A stretch of 64,000 nucleotides of DNA from DATBVX01 sp963696675 (GCA_963696675.1 CAVOLM010000065.1:111502-175501); one strand, 5' to 3'; shown: positions 29,916 to 39,842, counted from the first letter of the stretch. Translations and numbers: made by a program. Notes: a model not told the origin generated them from the sequence alone.

Positions 29916-30128
29916 TCAGGGCTTGGGGTCAGATGAGTCCGCCAGGTCCTTGGCCTCGCGCGGCGCTTTCACGCGCGTGAGCCATATCTGGTACGGATCC
30001 CAACCCGCGGTCGCGTCAGTGCGCCGGTCGTCTTCTATGGTGGAGGTTGCGGCGGCTTCGTCCTCGTTCGCCGCAACTTCCGACTTCCCTGCGATGCTGA
30101 CGAGACCGCCGCTCGTCGTTATCTTCAT
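29916..30128 (-). CDS. Small hypothetical protein with DPYQIW motif
   Basis: This 70-aa ORF starts ATGAAG after an AT-richer upstream region. It has a hydrophilic Ala/Glu-rich middle and ends with a basic segment (GWDPYQIWLTRVKAPREAKD) that resembles short uncharacterised gammaproteobacterial proteins, recalled from memory. No domain is recognisable. The flanking 137 bp on the left hold no gene. The 174 bp on the right are noticeably AT-rich and probably contain its promoter. Confidence 0.5.
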   Translation of the reverse strand: MKITTSGGLVSIAGKSEVAANEDEAAATSTIEDDRRTDATAGWDPYQIWLTRVKAPREAKDLADSSDPKP

Positions 30129-30302
30129 CGAAGACGGCCTTTGATTTTTTGTGGGGGGCGGAATTCTATGCCGCCGATTGTGAAAATCCAGTTAATTCTT
30201 GGCGACCAGCGAGTGAATATCTTTCTGGAATAAGTGAAATCCGACAATATGTTAAGCACCAATTCGCTTTGGAGCGTGACTGTCCAGGATTCGTCAACAG
30301 GT

Positions 30303-31622
30303 TCAGCCAGCGGCCGGTGAGCGGGGCAACCAGAGCGCCACCTGCAGCCCGCCTCCCTCGCGATTCGCCAGCGTAATCCGTCCTCCGTGCGCCTCGAGGA
30401 CCTCGCGGCTGAGCGTCAGCCCGAGGCCGGTGCCCGCCGGCTTGGTGGAATAGAACGGCAGCAGTGCATTACGTAATACCTCCTCTGACATTCCCGACCC
30501 GCGATCCAGAACGTTGAGCTGCCACACGTTGACACCAGCGTCGATCGAGATGCGCACCTCATCGGACGCTGAGCCCGATTCGTGCGCGTTCTTCAGCAGA
30601 TTGATCAGGACCTGCTGGAGCTGCGCCGGATCGAACTCCGCCAACTCGCGCGGGACCTGGCCGTCGATGTGAAATGGAACAGCCGCCGCGAGGAGGTCGA
30701 GAAAACTGCCCCAGCCAACGGTCGAGATCCGTGGCTGCGGCAGTTTCGCAAAGCGCGCGTAGCCGTCGATGAAGGTTTTCAGGTGCGCGGCGCGTTCCTC
30801 GATCGTGGCAAACACCCGTTCCAGCTTGTCGGCCTGGGGCGCACGCGCCAGTTGTTGGCCCGAGTGGGCCAATGAGGAGATGGGTGCCAGCGAGTTGTTG
30901 AGTTCGTGGGCGATCACGCGGATCACTTTCTTCCAGGTCGCCACTTCCTGCGCATTCAGCTCACGCGTGAGCTGCTTGAGCAAGTAGAGCTGGTGTGGCC
31001 TGGCATTGAGCAGAAATCCGCGCCTGGACAGGTGGAAGATTTCCGGTTCGTCGCCGATCGGAACGGTGAACAGAGTGTCGCGTTCGGCGGCGAAGGCGTC
31101 GCGCAGCGCGGGCGGCGCGTGTGTGAGGAGTGTGCCCAGCTCGTGTCCCTCGAGTTTGCGCCCGGCGTGAAAAAGCTGGCGGGCGGCCAGATTGCTGTAA
31201 AGCACGCGGCCGGCATCGCTGGTCAGAACCAATGCGAGCGGTGTGCTCTGGATGACGGTGTCGAGGAGCAACTCGCGCTGAAACAGGTCCTGGCGTTCCT
31301 CGCGCAGGATTCCGCCGAGACTGTTGTACGCCGTGACCAGCTCGCCCAGTTCGTCACGCCGTCGGGCAGCGATGCTGACGCTGAAATCGTTGTCCCTGAG
31401 GCTCGAGATTCCGTCGGTCAGCGCGCGCAGCGTCTGGCGTAGCGGGCGGGCGAAGCGTCGCGATGCGACCGCGATCACGGGCACGGCGACACCTAATGTA
31501 AAGATCAGGCTCAGCCAGGGGGAGCCGAAAGCGCGCTCGAGCGCCAGGGCAATCGCGACGGTGAGGACTGCGCCGGTGGCGGTCAGCAGCGCGATCTTGC
31601 CCTCGAGCGAAAAGCGCGCCAT
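30303..31622 (-). CDS. NtrB/NtrY-like sensor histidine kinase of the exporter locus
   Basis: This 439-aa inner-membrane kinase has two N-terminal helices with almost no periplasmic loop, a HAMP segment, a PAS-like region (about 120-215), a HisKA-like helix with IRVIAHELNNSLAPISSLAHS, and a HATPase domain (NLLKNAHES, DRGSGMSE, GTGLGLTLSREVLEAHGG). It should phosphorylate the sigma-54 regulator whose gene ends 10 bp upstream. It is the last gene of the apparent exporter operon. The lack of a periplasmic domain suggests that it senses a membrane or cytoplasmic cue, which is inference. Confidence 0.88.
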   Translation of the reverse strand: MARFSLEGKIALLTATGAVLTVAIALALERAFGSPWLSLIFTLGVAVPVIAVASRRFARPLRQTLRALTDGISSLRDNDFSVSIAARRRDELGELVTAYNSLGGILREERQDLFQRELLLDTVIQSTPLALVLTSDAGRVLYSNLAARQLFHAGRKLEGHELGTLLTHAPPALRDAFAAERDTLFTVPIGDEPEIFHLSRRGFLLNARPHQLYLLKQLTRELNAQEVATWKKVIRVIAHELNNSLAPISSLAHSGQQLARAPQADKLERVFATIEERAAHLKTFIDGYARFAKLPQPRISTVGWGSFLDLLAAAVPFHIDGQVPRELAEFDPAQLQQVLINLLKNAHESGSASDEVRISIDAGVNVWQLNVLDRGSGMSEEVLRNALLPFYSTKPAGTGLGLTLSREVLEAHGGRITLANREGGGLQVALWLPRSPAAG

Positions 31623-31632
31623 GTCCGCAAGT

Positions 31633-32964
31633 CTAGCGGATGCCGAGCTTCTCCATCCGGCGATAGAGCGCCTGCCGGCTCAAGCCGAGGTCGCGCGCCG
31701 CCTGGGCGACCACACCGCTCGAGCGTTGCAGGGCCCGCTCGATGTCCTGCCGGTCAGGCTCACGCTCGATCGGGCGCGTTTCAACACCATGCTCGGGAAG
31801 CGCAAGGGTCGAGGCACGGAGCACGCGATCCGACGCCAGCAGGCAGGCACGTCGAATCACGTTGGCGAGTTCGCGGATGTTTCCCGGCCATGAATAGTTG
31901 CGCAGCGCCTTCACCGCCGATTCATCGAGGACGAAGCCAGGCTCGAGGAAGTGACGTGCGAGCGGCAGCACATCATCGAGCCGTGCGGCCAGCGGCGGCA
32001 CTCTCAGCTCGATGACGTTGAGCCGGTAGAACAGGTCCTCCCGAAAGCGCCCCTCACGGATCGCAGCGCGCAGGTCCGCATTCGTTGCGCTCAGCACGCG
32101 CACGCGCACGCGGCGGGTGATGCTCGACCCGAGGCGCTCGAACTCGCCGGTTTGCAGCACGCGCAGGAGCTTCGCCTGGCCAGCAAGGGAGAGGTTGCCG
32201 ATCTCATCGAGAAACAGCGTGCCGCCATCGGCAGCCTCGAAGCGCCCCTGGCGCGTCTTCGCTGCCCCCGTATAGGCGCCGGCTTCCGCGCCAAACAGCT
32301 CGCTTTCCATCAGCTCCCCCGGCAGGGCACCGACATTCACCTTGATGAATGGGCCGTCGGCGCAGGCGGAGTTCGCCTGGATGATGTCCGCCAGCACCTC
32401 TTTGCCGGCGCCGTTCGGCCCGGTGATGAGAACCGGCACTTCGGCAGGCGCCACCTGGGTCGCCGTCACGAGCAGCTCGTGCATCGCGTCGCTGTCGTAA
32501 ACGATTCCGCGCAGGTCGAACCGCTCCTTCAGCGCCTCGCGAACCTCGCGACGGCTGCGCGCCAGCGCCTGCTTCTCGAGGATCGCCGAGCGCAGTTGCA
32601 GGAGGTTGCGCACCGTCGTGAGCAGGCGCGTGTCGTCCCAGGGCTTGGACAGATAGTCCGCGGCTCCGGCCTTCACGAGGTCGACGGCTGTCTCCAGGTG
32701 AGTCCAGGCAGTGAGCAGGATGATGGGCAGATCGGGATGCACCTTGCGGATGCGGTGAAAGAGCTCGACGCCTTCCTCCCCCGAGGTCGCCTCGCGGCGG
32801 AAGTTCATGTCCTGGATGACGAGGTCGATGTCCGATTTCGCAAGCAGGTGCAGGCCTTCATCGGGCCCGGAGGCTTCCACGACACCGAGCCCCTGCAGCG
32901 ACAGCAGGACCTCGAGTGCCGTGCGAACTGCCGGGTTGTCGTCGATCAGCAGAACGGTCGGCAT
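31633..32964 (-). CDS. Sigma-54-dependent response regulator of the exporter locus
   Basis: This 443-aa NtrC-family activator has a receiver (phospho-acceptor Asp52 in DLVIQDMNF), an AAA+ domain (Walker A variant GPNGAGKE, sigma-54 loop GAYTGA, Walker B TLFLDEIG) and a Fis-type helix-turn-helix (AQAARDLGLSRQALYRRMEKLG). The start at 32964 places the receiver at the N-terminus. It lies between the permeases and the kinase. A near-consensus sigma-54 promoter with an upstream palindrome precedes the first exporter gene, so this protein probably activates its own operon. Confidence 0.9.
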   Translation of the reverse strand: MPTVLLIDDNPAVRTALEVLLSLQGLGVVEASGPDEGLHLLAKSDIDLVIQDMNFRREATSGEEGVELFHRIRKVHPDLPIILLTAWTHLETAVDLVKAGAADYLSKPWDDTRLLTTVRNLLQLRSAILEKQALARSRREVREALKERFDLRGIVYDSDAMHELLVTATQVAPAEVPVLITGPNGAGKEVLADIIQANSACADGPFIKVNVGALPGELMESELFGAEAGAYTGAAKTRQGRFEAADGGTLFLDEIGNLSLAGQAKLLRVLQTGEFERLGSSITRRVRVRVLSATNADLRAAIREGRFREDLFYRLNVIELRVPPLAARLDDVLPLARHFLEPGFVLDESAVKALRNYSWPGNIRELANVIRRACLLASDRVLRASTLALPEHGVETRPIEREPDRQDIERALQRSSGVVAQAARDLGLSRQALYRRMEKLGIR

Positions 32965-33112
32965 ACGCGATGGGCGTGCGCAGCGGGCTCCGAGCTGGAC
33001 ATCAGCGGAGCCGCGCTTGGCTGAGCAGTCACAACGTGGCGGTGGCACGATCCCCTGGCGAAGGTCATTCGTACCCCCTTTGGATGCGGCGCAGGGCCGC
33101 GAGGTTGGAATC

Positions 33113-34322
33113 TTACACGGTGCGTGTCGCTACTGCGGGTGGTACCGATGCGGCACGGCGTGCCGGCACCAATACCGCCAGCTGCCCCAGGATCCACATC
33201 GCAGGGGACCGCGATCATCAGGTAACTCAGCTTGAGCTTCGGCAGCGAGTAGGCCGTGCTCAACCAGTAACTGCATGCGTACGCGAGGATGCAGCCGACG
33301 GCGAGGCCCGCGGTCGTGAGGATCCAGTTCTCGACCATGAAGTAGCGCAGGATGTCGATCTTGCGCGCGCCCACCGCACGGCGGGTGCCGATCTGCTTGA
33401 CGCGGGCGTTCACCGTGAAGCTGGCGAGCCCCACGATGCCGAGCGTCGTCATGGTCACAAGGAGAACGATCGCTACGCTGAGGAGTGCCGCCATGCGCGT
33501 GTCGGCCTTGTAGCTGCGCTCGATGTAGTAGTCATGCGGATGCACCCAGCTGATGACGCGTGTGGGGTTGGAATCGGTGAGCTTCTTCTCGAGCTCGGCG
33601 ATCAGCGCATCGCGGCGGCCGGGCTCGGCACGCACCGCGTAACGGACGAAAGGCGGTGGCCCGACAATGGGGTGAAAGACGACCTGCGAGAGCTTGTCCC
33701 AGTCGACCCAGGCACCGAGCATCCTGTCGATGACCCCGACGATGGTGGCCGACTGCCCGAGCGAGTCGTACACCTGCTTGCCGACGACATCGTCGGTGTC
33801 GAACAGCGCCTTGGCCATGTCACGCGTGACGATGATCTCGGGCACAAAATCCGAGGTCGCCTGCGTCGCGTGCCATTGCATGATGTCCTTGCTGAACGTG
33901 CGTCCGGCGACGAGCTTGACGCCGAGCGTTTTCACGCCCTGCTCGTCGATCTCGTAGTAGTTGCCCGGGACGTCGGGCGAGGACTTTTCGGGAGAGATCT
34001 TGTAGCTGGTCGAACTCCCGCCGCCGCTCAGTGGGATGCCGCCAATCGTCGAGGCGGAAACCACTCCCGGCATCGCGCGGATCATTGCCAGGTCCTCTTC
34101 GATGGTCACGCGGTGGTTGTAGTCCGGCCGATAGCCATAGCTTTGCGTGAAGATGAGGTTGTCGGTGTCCATTCCCGACGGACGACCGATCTTCTCCAGG
34201 CGTTGGTTGATGATGAAGAGCGCGTTCGTGACGACTGCCAGGGTAATTGCGATCTGCAGCGCGACCAGGATCGCACCGGTGCGATTGCGCAGCATGGCAC
34301 TGATGATGGGGCGAATTTCCAT
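33113..34322 (-). CDS. FtsX/MacB-type ABC permease, second (one frameshift)
   Basis: This inner-membrane permease has one N-terminal helix, a large periplasmic MacB_PCD-like domain and three C-terminal helices of the FtsX domain (conserved RTIGTRRAVGARK-like segment VKQIGTRRAVGARKIDIL). The last helix is interrupted near 33,205. Deleting one T restores AMWILGQLAVLVPARRAA and a stop at 33,113, giving 402 aa. It is translated after the first permease, 21 bp away. Together they should form the membrane core of a MacAB-like exporter. Confidence 0.82.
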
Positions 34323-34343
34323 GTGAGGCTCCGTCGCTCTTGG

Positions 34344-35669
34344 TTACTGCGTCTTCAGGTACGGCGCGGGCTGCACACGGCAGATGCGCCAGGTCGGGTA
34401 GAGTCCCGCGAGAATTCCCGCCGCCAGCGCGATACCGAGCGCCGCCAAGCCGACCGACCAATCGAGCCGCGTGACCGCTTCGTAGCTGTTGTAGAGCTGG
34501 CGCGTGGCCAACAGCAGAACGAAGCCCAGCAGGATGCCGAGGAGTCCGCCGGCGATGCCGATCAGGGAGACCTCGACCAGGTGCTGGCGAAAGATCATCT
34601 TGCGGCTCGCGCCGAGCGCGCGATGCAGGCTGACGACGCCGACCTTCCCCGAGAACTTCGCGAGCAGCAGGCCCACCGTGTTGAGGAGGCACACTGCGAG
34701 GAACATGAAGGAGATGCCGAGCAGTACGCTGTTGTCCTTCTCGACTACTTCGTTCAACTGCAGCCACTCGCTCACCGTGCTCAGGCGATTGTTGAGCGGG
34801 CGCTGGAAGCGGCCAAGCTTCTTCTGCTCACCGACATAGCCATCGAGCCAGGACTTGAAGGCGTCGACCTTGGCTCGGTGAATCGAGCTCGACCCAGGAC
34901 TGAACCCACACGCACTCGGAGTTGAGAAATTCCTGGAACGAGTTGACGGGTTCGGGCTTCCAGCAATTGGTGTTACCCGCGGAGACCACTTCGAGCAACG
35001 CACCGCGGCTGTAGGGAATGAAGACATCTTCGGGGTCGTCGAGGCACCCGTTGTTGAGGTCATAGAACTTCGGCACCGGATTCCAGTGATCCAGCACGCC
35101 GAGGATCTTGTACTCCTTGTCGTCGAGCTTGATCGGTCTGCCCCACGCTGTTGGCGCCGCCAAAAAATTTCTGGTTCGCCTCCTCGCCCAGCACGATCAC
35201 GGGCTCCGCGTTGCTTTCCGCCTCGGCGTCCCAGCCCGAGCCGTAGCGGAAGGGCACGCTGAACATGGCGAAGAAATCGGGGGTCGTGAGACGCGCCTAG
35301 CACGTTGTAGGGCTTGGTCTCGCTCTTCTCATCGGAGCTGCCAAGCACGAACGCGCCCTTGCGCATGATCACCTTGCGATCCGGGATCTCGGACTCGTAC
35401 ACCGCCTGCGCATCCCGGTAAGTGAGCTCAAAGGGCGCGAGCTCAGGACGCTTCTTGTCCATCGGCTCGTTCGGATCCCAGCCGTCCATCTGGACCGCGT
35501 ACGTGATGTTGTTGCGCGAGGCGAGTGGGTTACCCGAGACCAGGCTATAGACGTTGAGTGTCGTAAGACACACACCGATGCCGAGCCCAATGGCGCCAAT
35601 CATCAGCGCCGTGAGCACCGGATTGCGGCGCAGGCTTTTCAGGCCGAGCCGCAGGTGATAGGCGAACAT
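34344..35669 (-). CDS. FtsX/MacB-type ABC permease, first (three frameshifts)
   Basis: This has the same architecture as the second permease: an N-terminal helix, a periplasmic domain and three C-terminal helices with LHRALGASRKMIFRQHLVEV. The middle third is spread over three frames. Single-base removals near 35,287, 35,160 and 34,885 restore a continuous protein of about 440 aa; the recovered segments include MFSVPFRYGSGWDAEAESNA, ANSVGRPIKLDDKEYKILGV and WVQSWVELDS. As read, the gene is broken, but the pattern fits sequence error more than decay because the flanking genes are intact in the same way after correction. Confidence 0.78.
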   Translation of the reverse strand: MFAYHLRLGLKSLRRNPVLTALMIGAIGLGIGVCLTTLNVYSLVSGNPLASRNNITYAVQMDGWDPNEPMDKKRPELAPFELTYRDAQAVYESEIPDRKVIMRKGAFVLGSSDEKSETKPYNVLGASHDPRFLRHVQRALPLRLGLGRRGGKQRGARDRAGRGGEPEIFWRRQQRGADRSSSTTRSTRSSACWITGIRCRSSMTSTTGASTTPKMSSFPTAAVRCSKWSPRVTPIAGSPNPSTRSRNFSTPSACGFSPGSSSIHRAKVDAFKSWLDGYVGEQKKLGRFQRPLNNRLSTVSEWLQLNEVVEKDNSVLLGISFMFLAVCLLNTVGLLLAKFSGKVGVVSLHRALGASRKMIFRQHLVEVSLIGIAGGLLGILLGFVLLLATRQLYNSYEAVTRLDWSVGLAALGIALAAGILAGLYPTWRICRVQPAPYLKTQ

Positions 35670-35686
35670 TCCCGTTTCTCCCCTTC

Positions 35687-36409
35687 TCAGGCGAGCGCAG
35701 CGCGCTCTTGCGTCCCGGTGACGATCGGCCGTCCTTCGTACGGCTGAAAGTCAGTGACCTTGCCGTCCATGACGTGCACGTTGCGATGGGCGCGACGCGC
35801 GAGCTCCGCATCGTGGGTGACCATGATCACCGTCGTTCCACCCCGGTTGATCTCCTCGATCAGGTCGAGCACCTGGCGCGCCATCAGCGAATCGAGGTTG
35901 CCGGTCGGCTCGTCCGCGAGCAGAAAGCGCGGCTCGCCGGCGAGCGCCCGTGCAATCGCGACGCGCTGCTGCTGGCCGCCCGACAGTTGCGCCGGCAGGT
36001 GCTTCATGCGCGAGGCGAGGCCCACGAGCTCGAGCGCCTGGGTGATGCGCCGGCGACGCTCCTCGGCATTGAGCCCGCGGTAGCGCAGCGGCACGTCGAC
36101 GTTGTCGAACAGGTCCAGATCCGGGATCAGGTTGAAGCTCTGGAAGATGAAGCCGATCTTCTGGTTGCGGATCCGCGAGCGCGCGTCATCGTTGAGGTCG
36201 TTGACGCTCTGCCCGTCGAGACGGAAAGTCCCGCTGTCGAAGGTCTCGAGGAGCCCCGCGATATTGAGGAACGTGGTCTTGCCGGAACCCGAGGGCCCGG
36301 TAACCGCAACAAATTCGCCCTCGTCCACCCTGAGACTGAAATCACGCAACGCGTGCGTCTCGATGAGGTCAGTGCGGTAGACCTTGGTGATGTGCTGCAT
36401 TTCGAGCAT
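35687..36409 (-). CDS. ABC exporter ATP-binding protein (MacB/LolD type)
   Basis: This 240-aa ATPase powers the two adjacent permeases. It has Walker A GPSGSGKTT, a Q-loop, the signature LSGGQQQRVAIARALAG, Walker B FLLADEPTGNLD and the switch histidine in VTHDAELARRAHR. ATG at 36409 starts the usual MLEMQHITKVY. It is encoded separately from the permeases, unlike fused MacB. The stop is 17 bp before the first permease gene, so the proteins are translated from one message. Confidence 0.93.
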   Translation of the reverse strand: MLEMQHITKVYRTDLIETHALRDFSLRVDEGEFVAVTGPSGSGKTTFLNIAGLLETFDSGTFRLDGQSVNDLNDDARSRIRNQKIGFIFQSFNLIPDLDLFDNVDVPLRYRGLNAEERRRRITQALELVGLASRMKHLPAQLSGGQQQRVAIARALAGEPRFLLADEPTGNLDSLMARQVLDLIEEINRGGTTVIMVTHDAELARRAHRNVHVMDGKVTDFQPYEGRPIVTGTQERAALA

Positions 36410-36440
36410 GGAATGATCCCTCTGCTGAGCTTGAGAATGT

Positions 36441-37777
36441 TCAGTCGGTGAGTCGCACCACGGCGGCGTTCTCGAACGAGTCGACGCCGGAAACGATGAT
36501 CTGATCGCCTTCCTCGAGTCCCGAGGCGATTTCCACCGCGCTGATGCTGGTGGCGCCGAGCTTGATCGGCTTGCGATGCGCCAGGCCGTCCTCGACGAGG
36601 TAGGCAACCCGGCCGCCACTCGCGTCGACGAATGGTCCCGCGTTCGACTTTCAGCACGCCGTCGCGGGACTCGATCACGATGCGGGTCGCGACCCGCTGG
36701 TTCTGCCTGAGGCCCGCCGGAACTTCCTTGCCGAAGCGGACCCGGCCCGTCACCTGATTCTGCTTCACCTGTGGGGAGATGGCGGTCACGGTCGCGGGGT
36801 AGATGCGCTGGCCGTAGTTCACTTCCGCCGGCATCCCGAGGCGGATGTCGTCGGCGTAGGACTCCGGCACCTGGAATTCGATCTCGAGCGCGCTCAGGTC
36901 CACCACAGTGAGGATGGGCGCGTTCTCGGCCACCGCACCCTTCTGATCCACAGCCAGTGCGCCGACCATTCCGTCCACCGGCGAGTGCAACGTGAGTTGA
37001 TCGACGCGGCGCTTGATTTCCTCAACCAGCAGGCGCTGGCGATCGCGTTCCAGCCGCTTGGTCTTGAGCTCGAATTCCAGGCCTTCCTTTTCGAGTCCCG
37101 CGTTCTGAATCGCGTGCTCGTGATTCAGGCGCGCGGTGGTCAGATCGTCGCGCGCCTTCTCGAAGTCGCGACGGCTGATGGCCTGGGTCTGCCACGCATC
37201 CTCGGCGCGCTTGAGCTCACGTTCCGCGGCGTGGATGGCGACCTCGGCCATGTCGGTGGTCTGCTGGTTGGTGAGCAGGCGCCGGCGGGTCTCGATGCTC
37301 TGCCTGGATACGGCGACTTCCTGACTTTCGAGCGCCGACTGTTCACGTGCCAGCTCGTTGCGCAGTTGCGGGCTGTCGATCGAGCCGAGCACCTGATCAC
37401 GCTTGACCGTATCGCCGGCCTGCACGTCATAGGTGACATTGCCGGCGGCGGGTGCGAACAGGGTCGGGCTGACCGCCGCGACCACTATCCCCTGTGCGGA
37501 AACATCACGTACGAATGGCCCCCGGGTGACCGTGGCAATGCGCACGCGCTCGCGCGGCACGCTGATCTCGGCATGCATCCAGCGCAGCGCAGCCGGAAGT
37601 ACGATCGACGAGCAGGAGCAGTGCGCCGGCGCCCGAAGCGATGAGGATCTTGCGCCGGCGCAACTGCGCCGGGCGCGGATCGATCGCGACGTCCTGCGCC
37701 GAGGTATCGCGGATGCCGCCGGCCTTTGCCGAGGCGCGGTCGTCGCTGTGGAGACGGGAAATGGATGCACCCTTCAT
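36441..37777 (-). CDS. HlyD/MacA-like periplasmic adaptor (two frameshifts)
   Basis: This membrane-fusion protein should link the ABC core to an outer-membrane channel. It has an N-terminal cytoplasmic tail and a single transmembrane helix (RRRKILIASGAGALLLL), a lipoyl-like half (GNVTYDVQAGDTVKRDQVLG), a long coiled-coil hairpin (about 130-260) and a second lipoyl half (LHSPVDGMVG), then beta-barrel domains. Removing one T near 37,612 and one G near 36,643 gives 444 aa ending AAVVRLTD. The ATG at 37777 has AGGAG 11 nt upstream. It is the first clear gene of the exporter block. No outer-membrane factor is encoded nearby. Confidence 0.82.
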
Positions 37778-38032
37778 GACCAGGAACGCTCCTGATAGCC
37801 GCAATGCGTGCAAAGGGAAACCGATTTCAGGCTCGGAGGCCTCTTCGAGCAGCACCGCGCTCACCTGTACGCAAATGGCCGGCAATGCCAGGCGCAACTC
37901 GAATTGCGCGCCATCGAAGGAGGCATGAAGACCGTAGTGACCCGAGGCGGGCGCCCCGATGGCGCACCAGCCCAACAGCACGGCGGCGAGTGTCGCAACG
38001 AGCGTCGATCCGCGTACCTGTGTGGGAAACAT
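37778..38032 (-). CDS. Candidate small secreted-protein ORF ahead of the exporter operon
   Basis: An ATG at 38032 has an excellent Shine-Dalgarno (GGGAGG, six bases upstream) and sits about 40 nt after the predicted sigma-54 transcription start. It begins with basic residues and a hydrophobic core (TLVATLAAVLLGWCAIGAPASG) resembling a signal peptide. As read, the frame runs without stop into the adaptor gene. Given the indels nearby, the true end is uncertain; another frame terminates in an ATGA overlap with the adaptor start. It could be an exported substrate, a leader peptide or an artefactual extension. Confidence 0.35.
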
Positions 38033-38081
38033 GTCCGGCCTCCCGGCAGCCATGTCACAACGGCTGCCCGAGGTCCTCGTT

Positions 38082-38097
38082 TGCACCCCCCGTGCCA
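38082..38097 (-). promoter_or_regulatory. Sigma-54 promoter of the exporter operon
   Basis: On the minus strand the sequence reads TGGCACGGGGGGTGCA, matching the sigma-54 consensus TGGCACG-N4-TTGCA at every position but one, with GG and GC elements at -24/-12 correctly spaced. It points toward the adaptor gene, with transcription expected to start near 38,070. Confidence 0.75.
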
Positions 38098-38175
38098 GCG
38101 TGCTGTTGCAGACTCAAGTCACTGACTTCATGTGACTTCCTGCCGGGATTAGCTGCAGCGTGCAGATCGGGAAAG

Positions 38176-38208
38176 TGTCCGCTGGCGGACAGCGGACAGG
38201 TCGCGGAC
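38176..38208. promoter_or_regulatory. Palindromic enhancer (UAS) for the sigma-54 regulator
   Basis: A perfect inverted repeat TGTCCGC-TG-GCGGACA (38,176-38,191) is followed by two further direct half-sites, GCGGACA at 38,192 and GCGGAC at 38,203. It lies about 80-110 bp upstream of the sigma-54 promoter, the normal distance for an NtrC-family activator. Apart from the candidate small ORF, the promoter and this site, the 478-bp gap 37,778-38,255 holds nothing else I recognise. Confidence 0.65.
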
Positions 38209-38255
38209 GGTCAGGTGAGCCAGCAGCTGGGGCCGTCAGCGAATGCGTAGAGCGC

Positions 38256-39842
38256 TCAGTCGGCGAGGTAGGTGTGCAGGTACTGTTCGAAGGACATCGA
38301 ATCGCTCGCCTCGATCTGCTGCTGGGCGCGCAACGATTCCTCGGCCTCGGCACGCAGTTCCGCCAGCCGCTGTTCGTTCGGCGGGTACAGCTCCAGGAAG
38401 TAGGACTTGTGCAGGTTCGACATGCGCAGCGCCAGCTGGAAGAACGACTCGCCGCTCGTCTGCATTTCGCGCATCAGCCGCGCCGAAGGCGTCAACGCGA
38501 CGATCGTCGACTTTCGCCGCTTGCGCCGCCAGTGCGGCCGCATACGGCTTGGCCGGAATTCCGGCGTCGAGCAGCTCGCAGATGCCCTGCATCTCCTCGA
38601 GGAGCTCCCGTGCCCAGGCGAGCATCGGGTAGCCGCGCCCATCGCGACCGAGCGTCAGGCCGGGCTCGCGACCACGCCGCGCCACGGTGATGTGATTGGC
38701 GTCGAGCTCGCGTTGCTCGCTGGCGTCGAGTGGCGGGCTCGCCTTGAGCACGCACAAGGCGAGGAAGGCTTCGAGAAAGCGCAGCTTGTTCTGGTTGACG
38801 CCCACGGGATCGAATGCGCTCACATCGAGTGCTCGAACCTCGACGTACTCGACGCCGGCGCGCAGCAGGGCCTTGGTGGGACGTTCGCCGGAACGCGCGA
38901 CACGCTTGGGGCGTATGAAGCTGTAGTACTCGTTCTCGATCTGCAGCAGGTTGGCATTGAGCTGGCGATATTCGCCGTTCACCTGGACGCCGAGGCGTTG
39001 ATATTCCGCATTGGGCGTGGAGATCGCGCGCTGCAGATCGCGTACGTAGTCCTCGAGGCTGTTGACCGAGATCTCGACGCCGGCCTGGCTCTTGTTGCGA
39101 TAGCCCAGATCGCTCATGCGCAGTGAAGTCGCGTAGGGCTCGTAGAACGTCCCGGCATCGAGTTGCGGCAGCTTGATGTCGCGGCCCTCGAGGAACGATT
39201 TGCAGACCGCGGGCGAGACGCCGAACAGGTACAGCACGATCCAGCCGTGGCGCCGGTAGTTGCGCAGCAACGCGAAGTACTGCTCGGAAATGAAGGCCTG
39301 CCCGCCCTGCCGGGACTCGAGCACCTCGCGCGAGCACCGGCCAGAAATTCGCTGGAAAGGAGTAGTTGAAGTGCACGCCCGAGATCGCCTGCATCATGCG
39401 CCCATAACGCAGGCCGAGACCCTCGCGATAGATGCTCTTCATGCGCCCGACATTCGAGCGTCCGTACTGCGCGATCGGGATGTCGGCGTCGTTGCGGATC
39501 GCGCAGGGCATGCTGGTCGCCCACAGCAACTCTTCCCCGAGGTCGCGATAGACGAACTGGTGGATGTCGCACAGGTACTGCAGCAGTTCCCAGCTCTGCG
39601 TGAAGGCCGGCGTGACCAGTTCGATCAGCGCCTCCGAGTAGTCGGTCGTGATGTGCTCGTTGGTGAGCGCCGAGCCGAGTGCCCGCGGATGCGGGCGCCG
39701 CGAGATCCGTCCATCCGGCGTCACCCGTCAGCGATTCCTTTTCGACGCCCTTGCGGCCCTGCTGCAGTACGTCCTTCTGGCCACTGTTGATGAGCCCGGC
39801 CAGGTGCCGCTCGAACTGACGGTCGACGGCGCGGCGATTCAA
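38256..39842 (-). CDS. gshA: Glutamate-cysteine ligase, E. coli GshA type (three frameshifts)
   Basis: This is the first enzyme of glutathione synthesis. Conserved GshA blocks appear in order across three frames: GVEKESL, ALGSALTNEHITTDYSEALIE, SMPCAIRNDADIPIAQYGRSN, YREGLGLRYGRMMQAISGVHFNYSFP, GYRNKSQAGVEISVNSLEDY and EVRALDVSAFDPVG. Single inserted bases near 39,713, 39,328 and 38,505 explain the breaks, and removing them gives 527 aa, close to the E. coli enzyme's 518 aa. The start is uncertain; a TTG at 39,842 is the best candidate in the right frame. It is transcribed with the DUF962 gene 34 bp upstream. Confidence 0.85.

Noticed and set aside
33113..36409. Genuine gene decay of the exporter permeases and adaptor
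   Set aside because: All breaks are single inserted bases, no internal stops occur in the corrected frames, and intact neighbours show the same error type.
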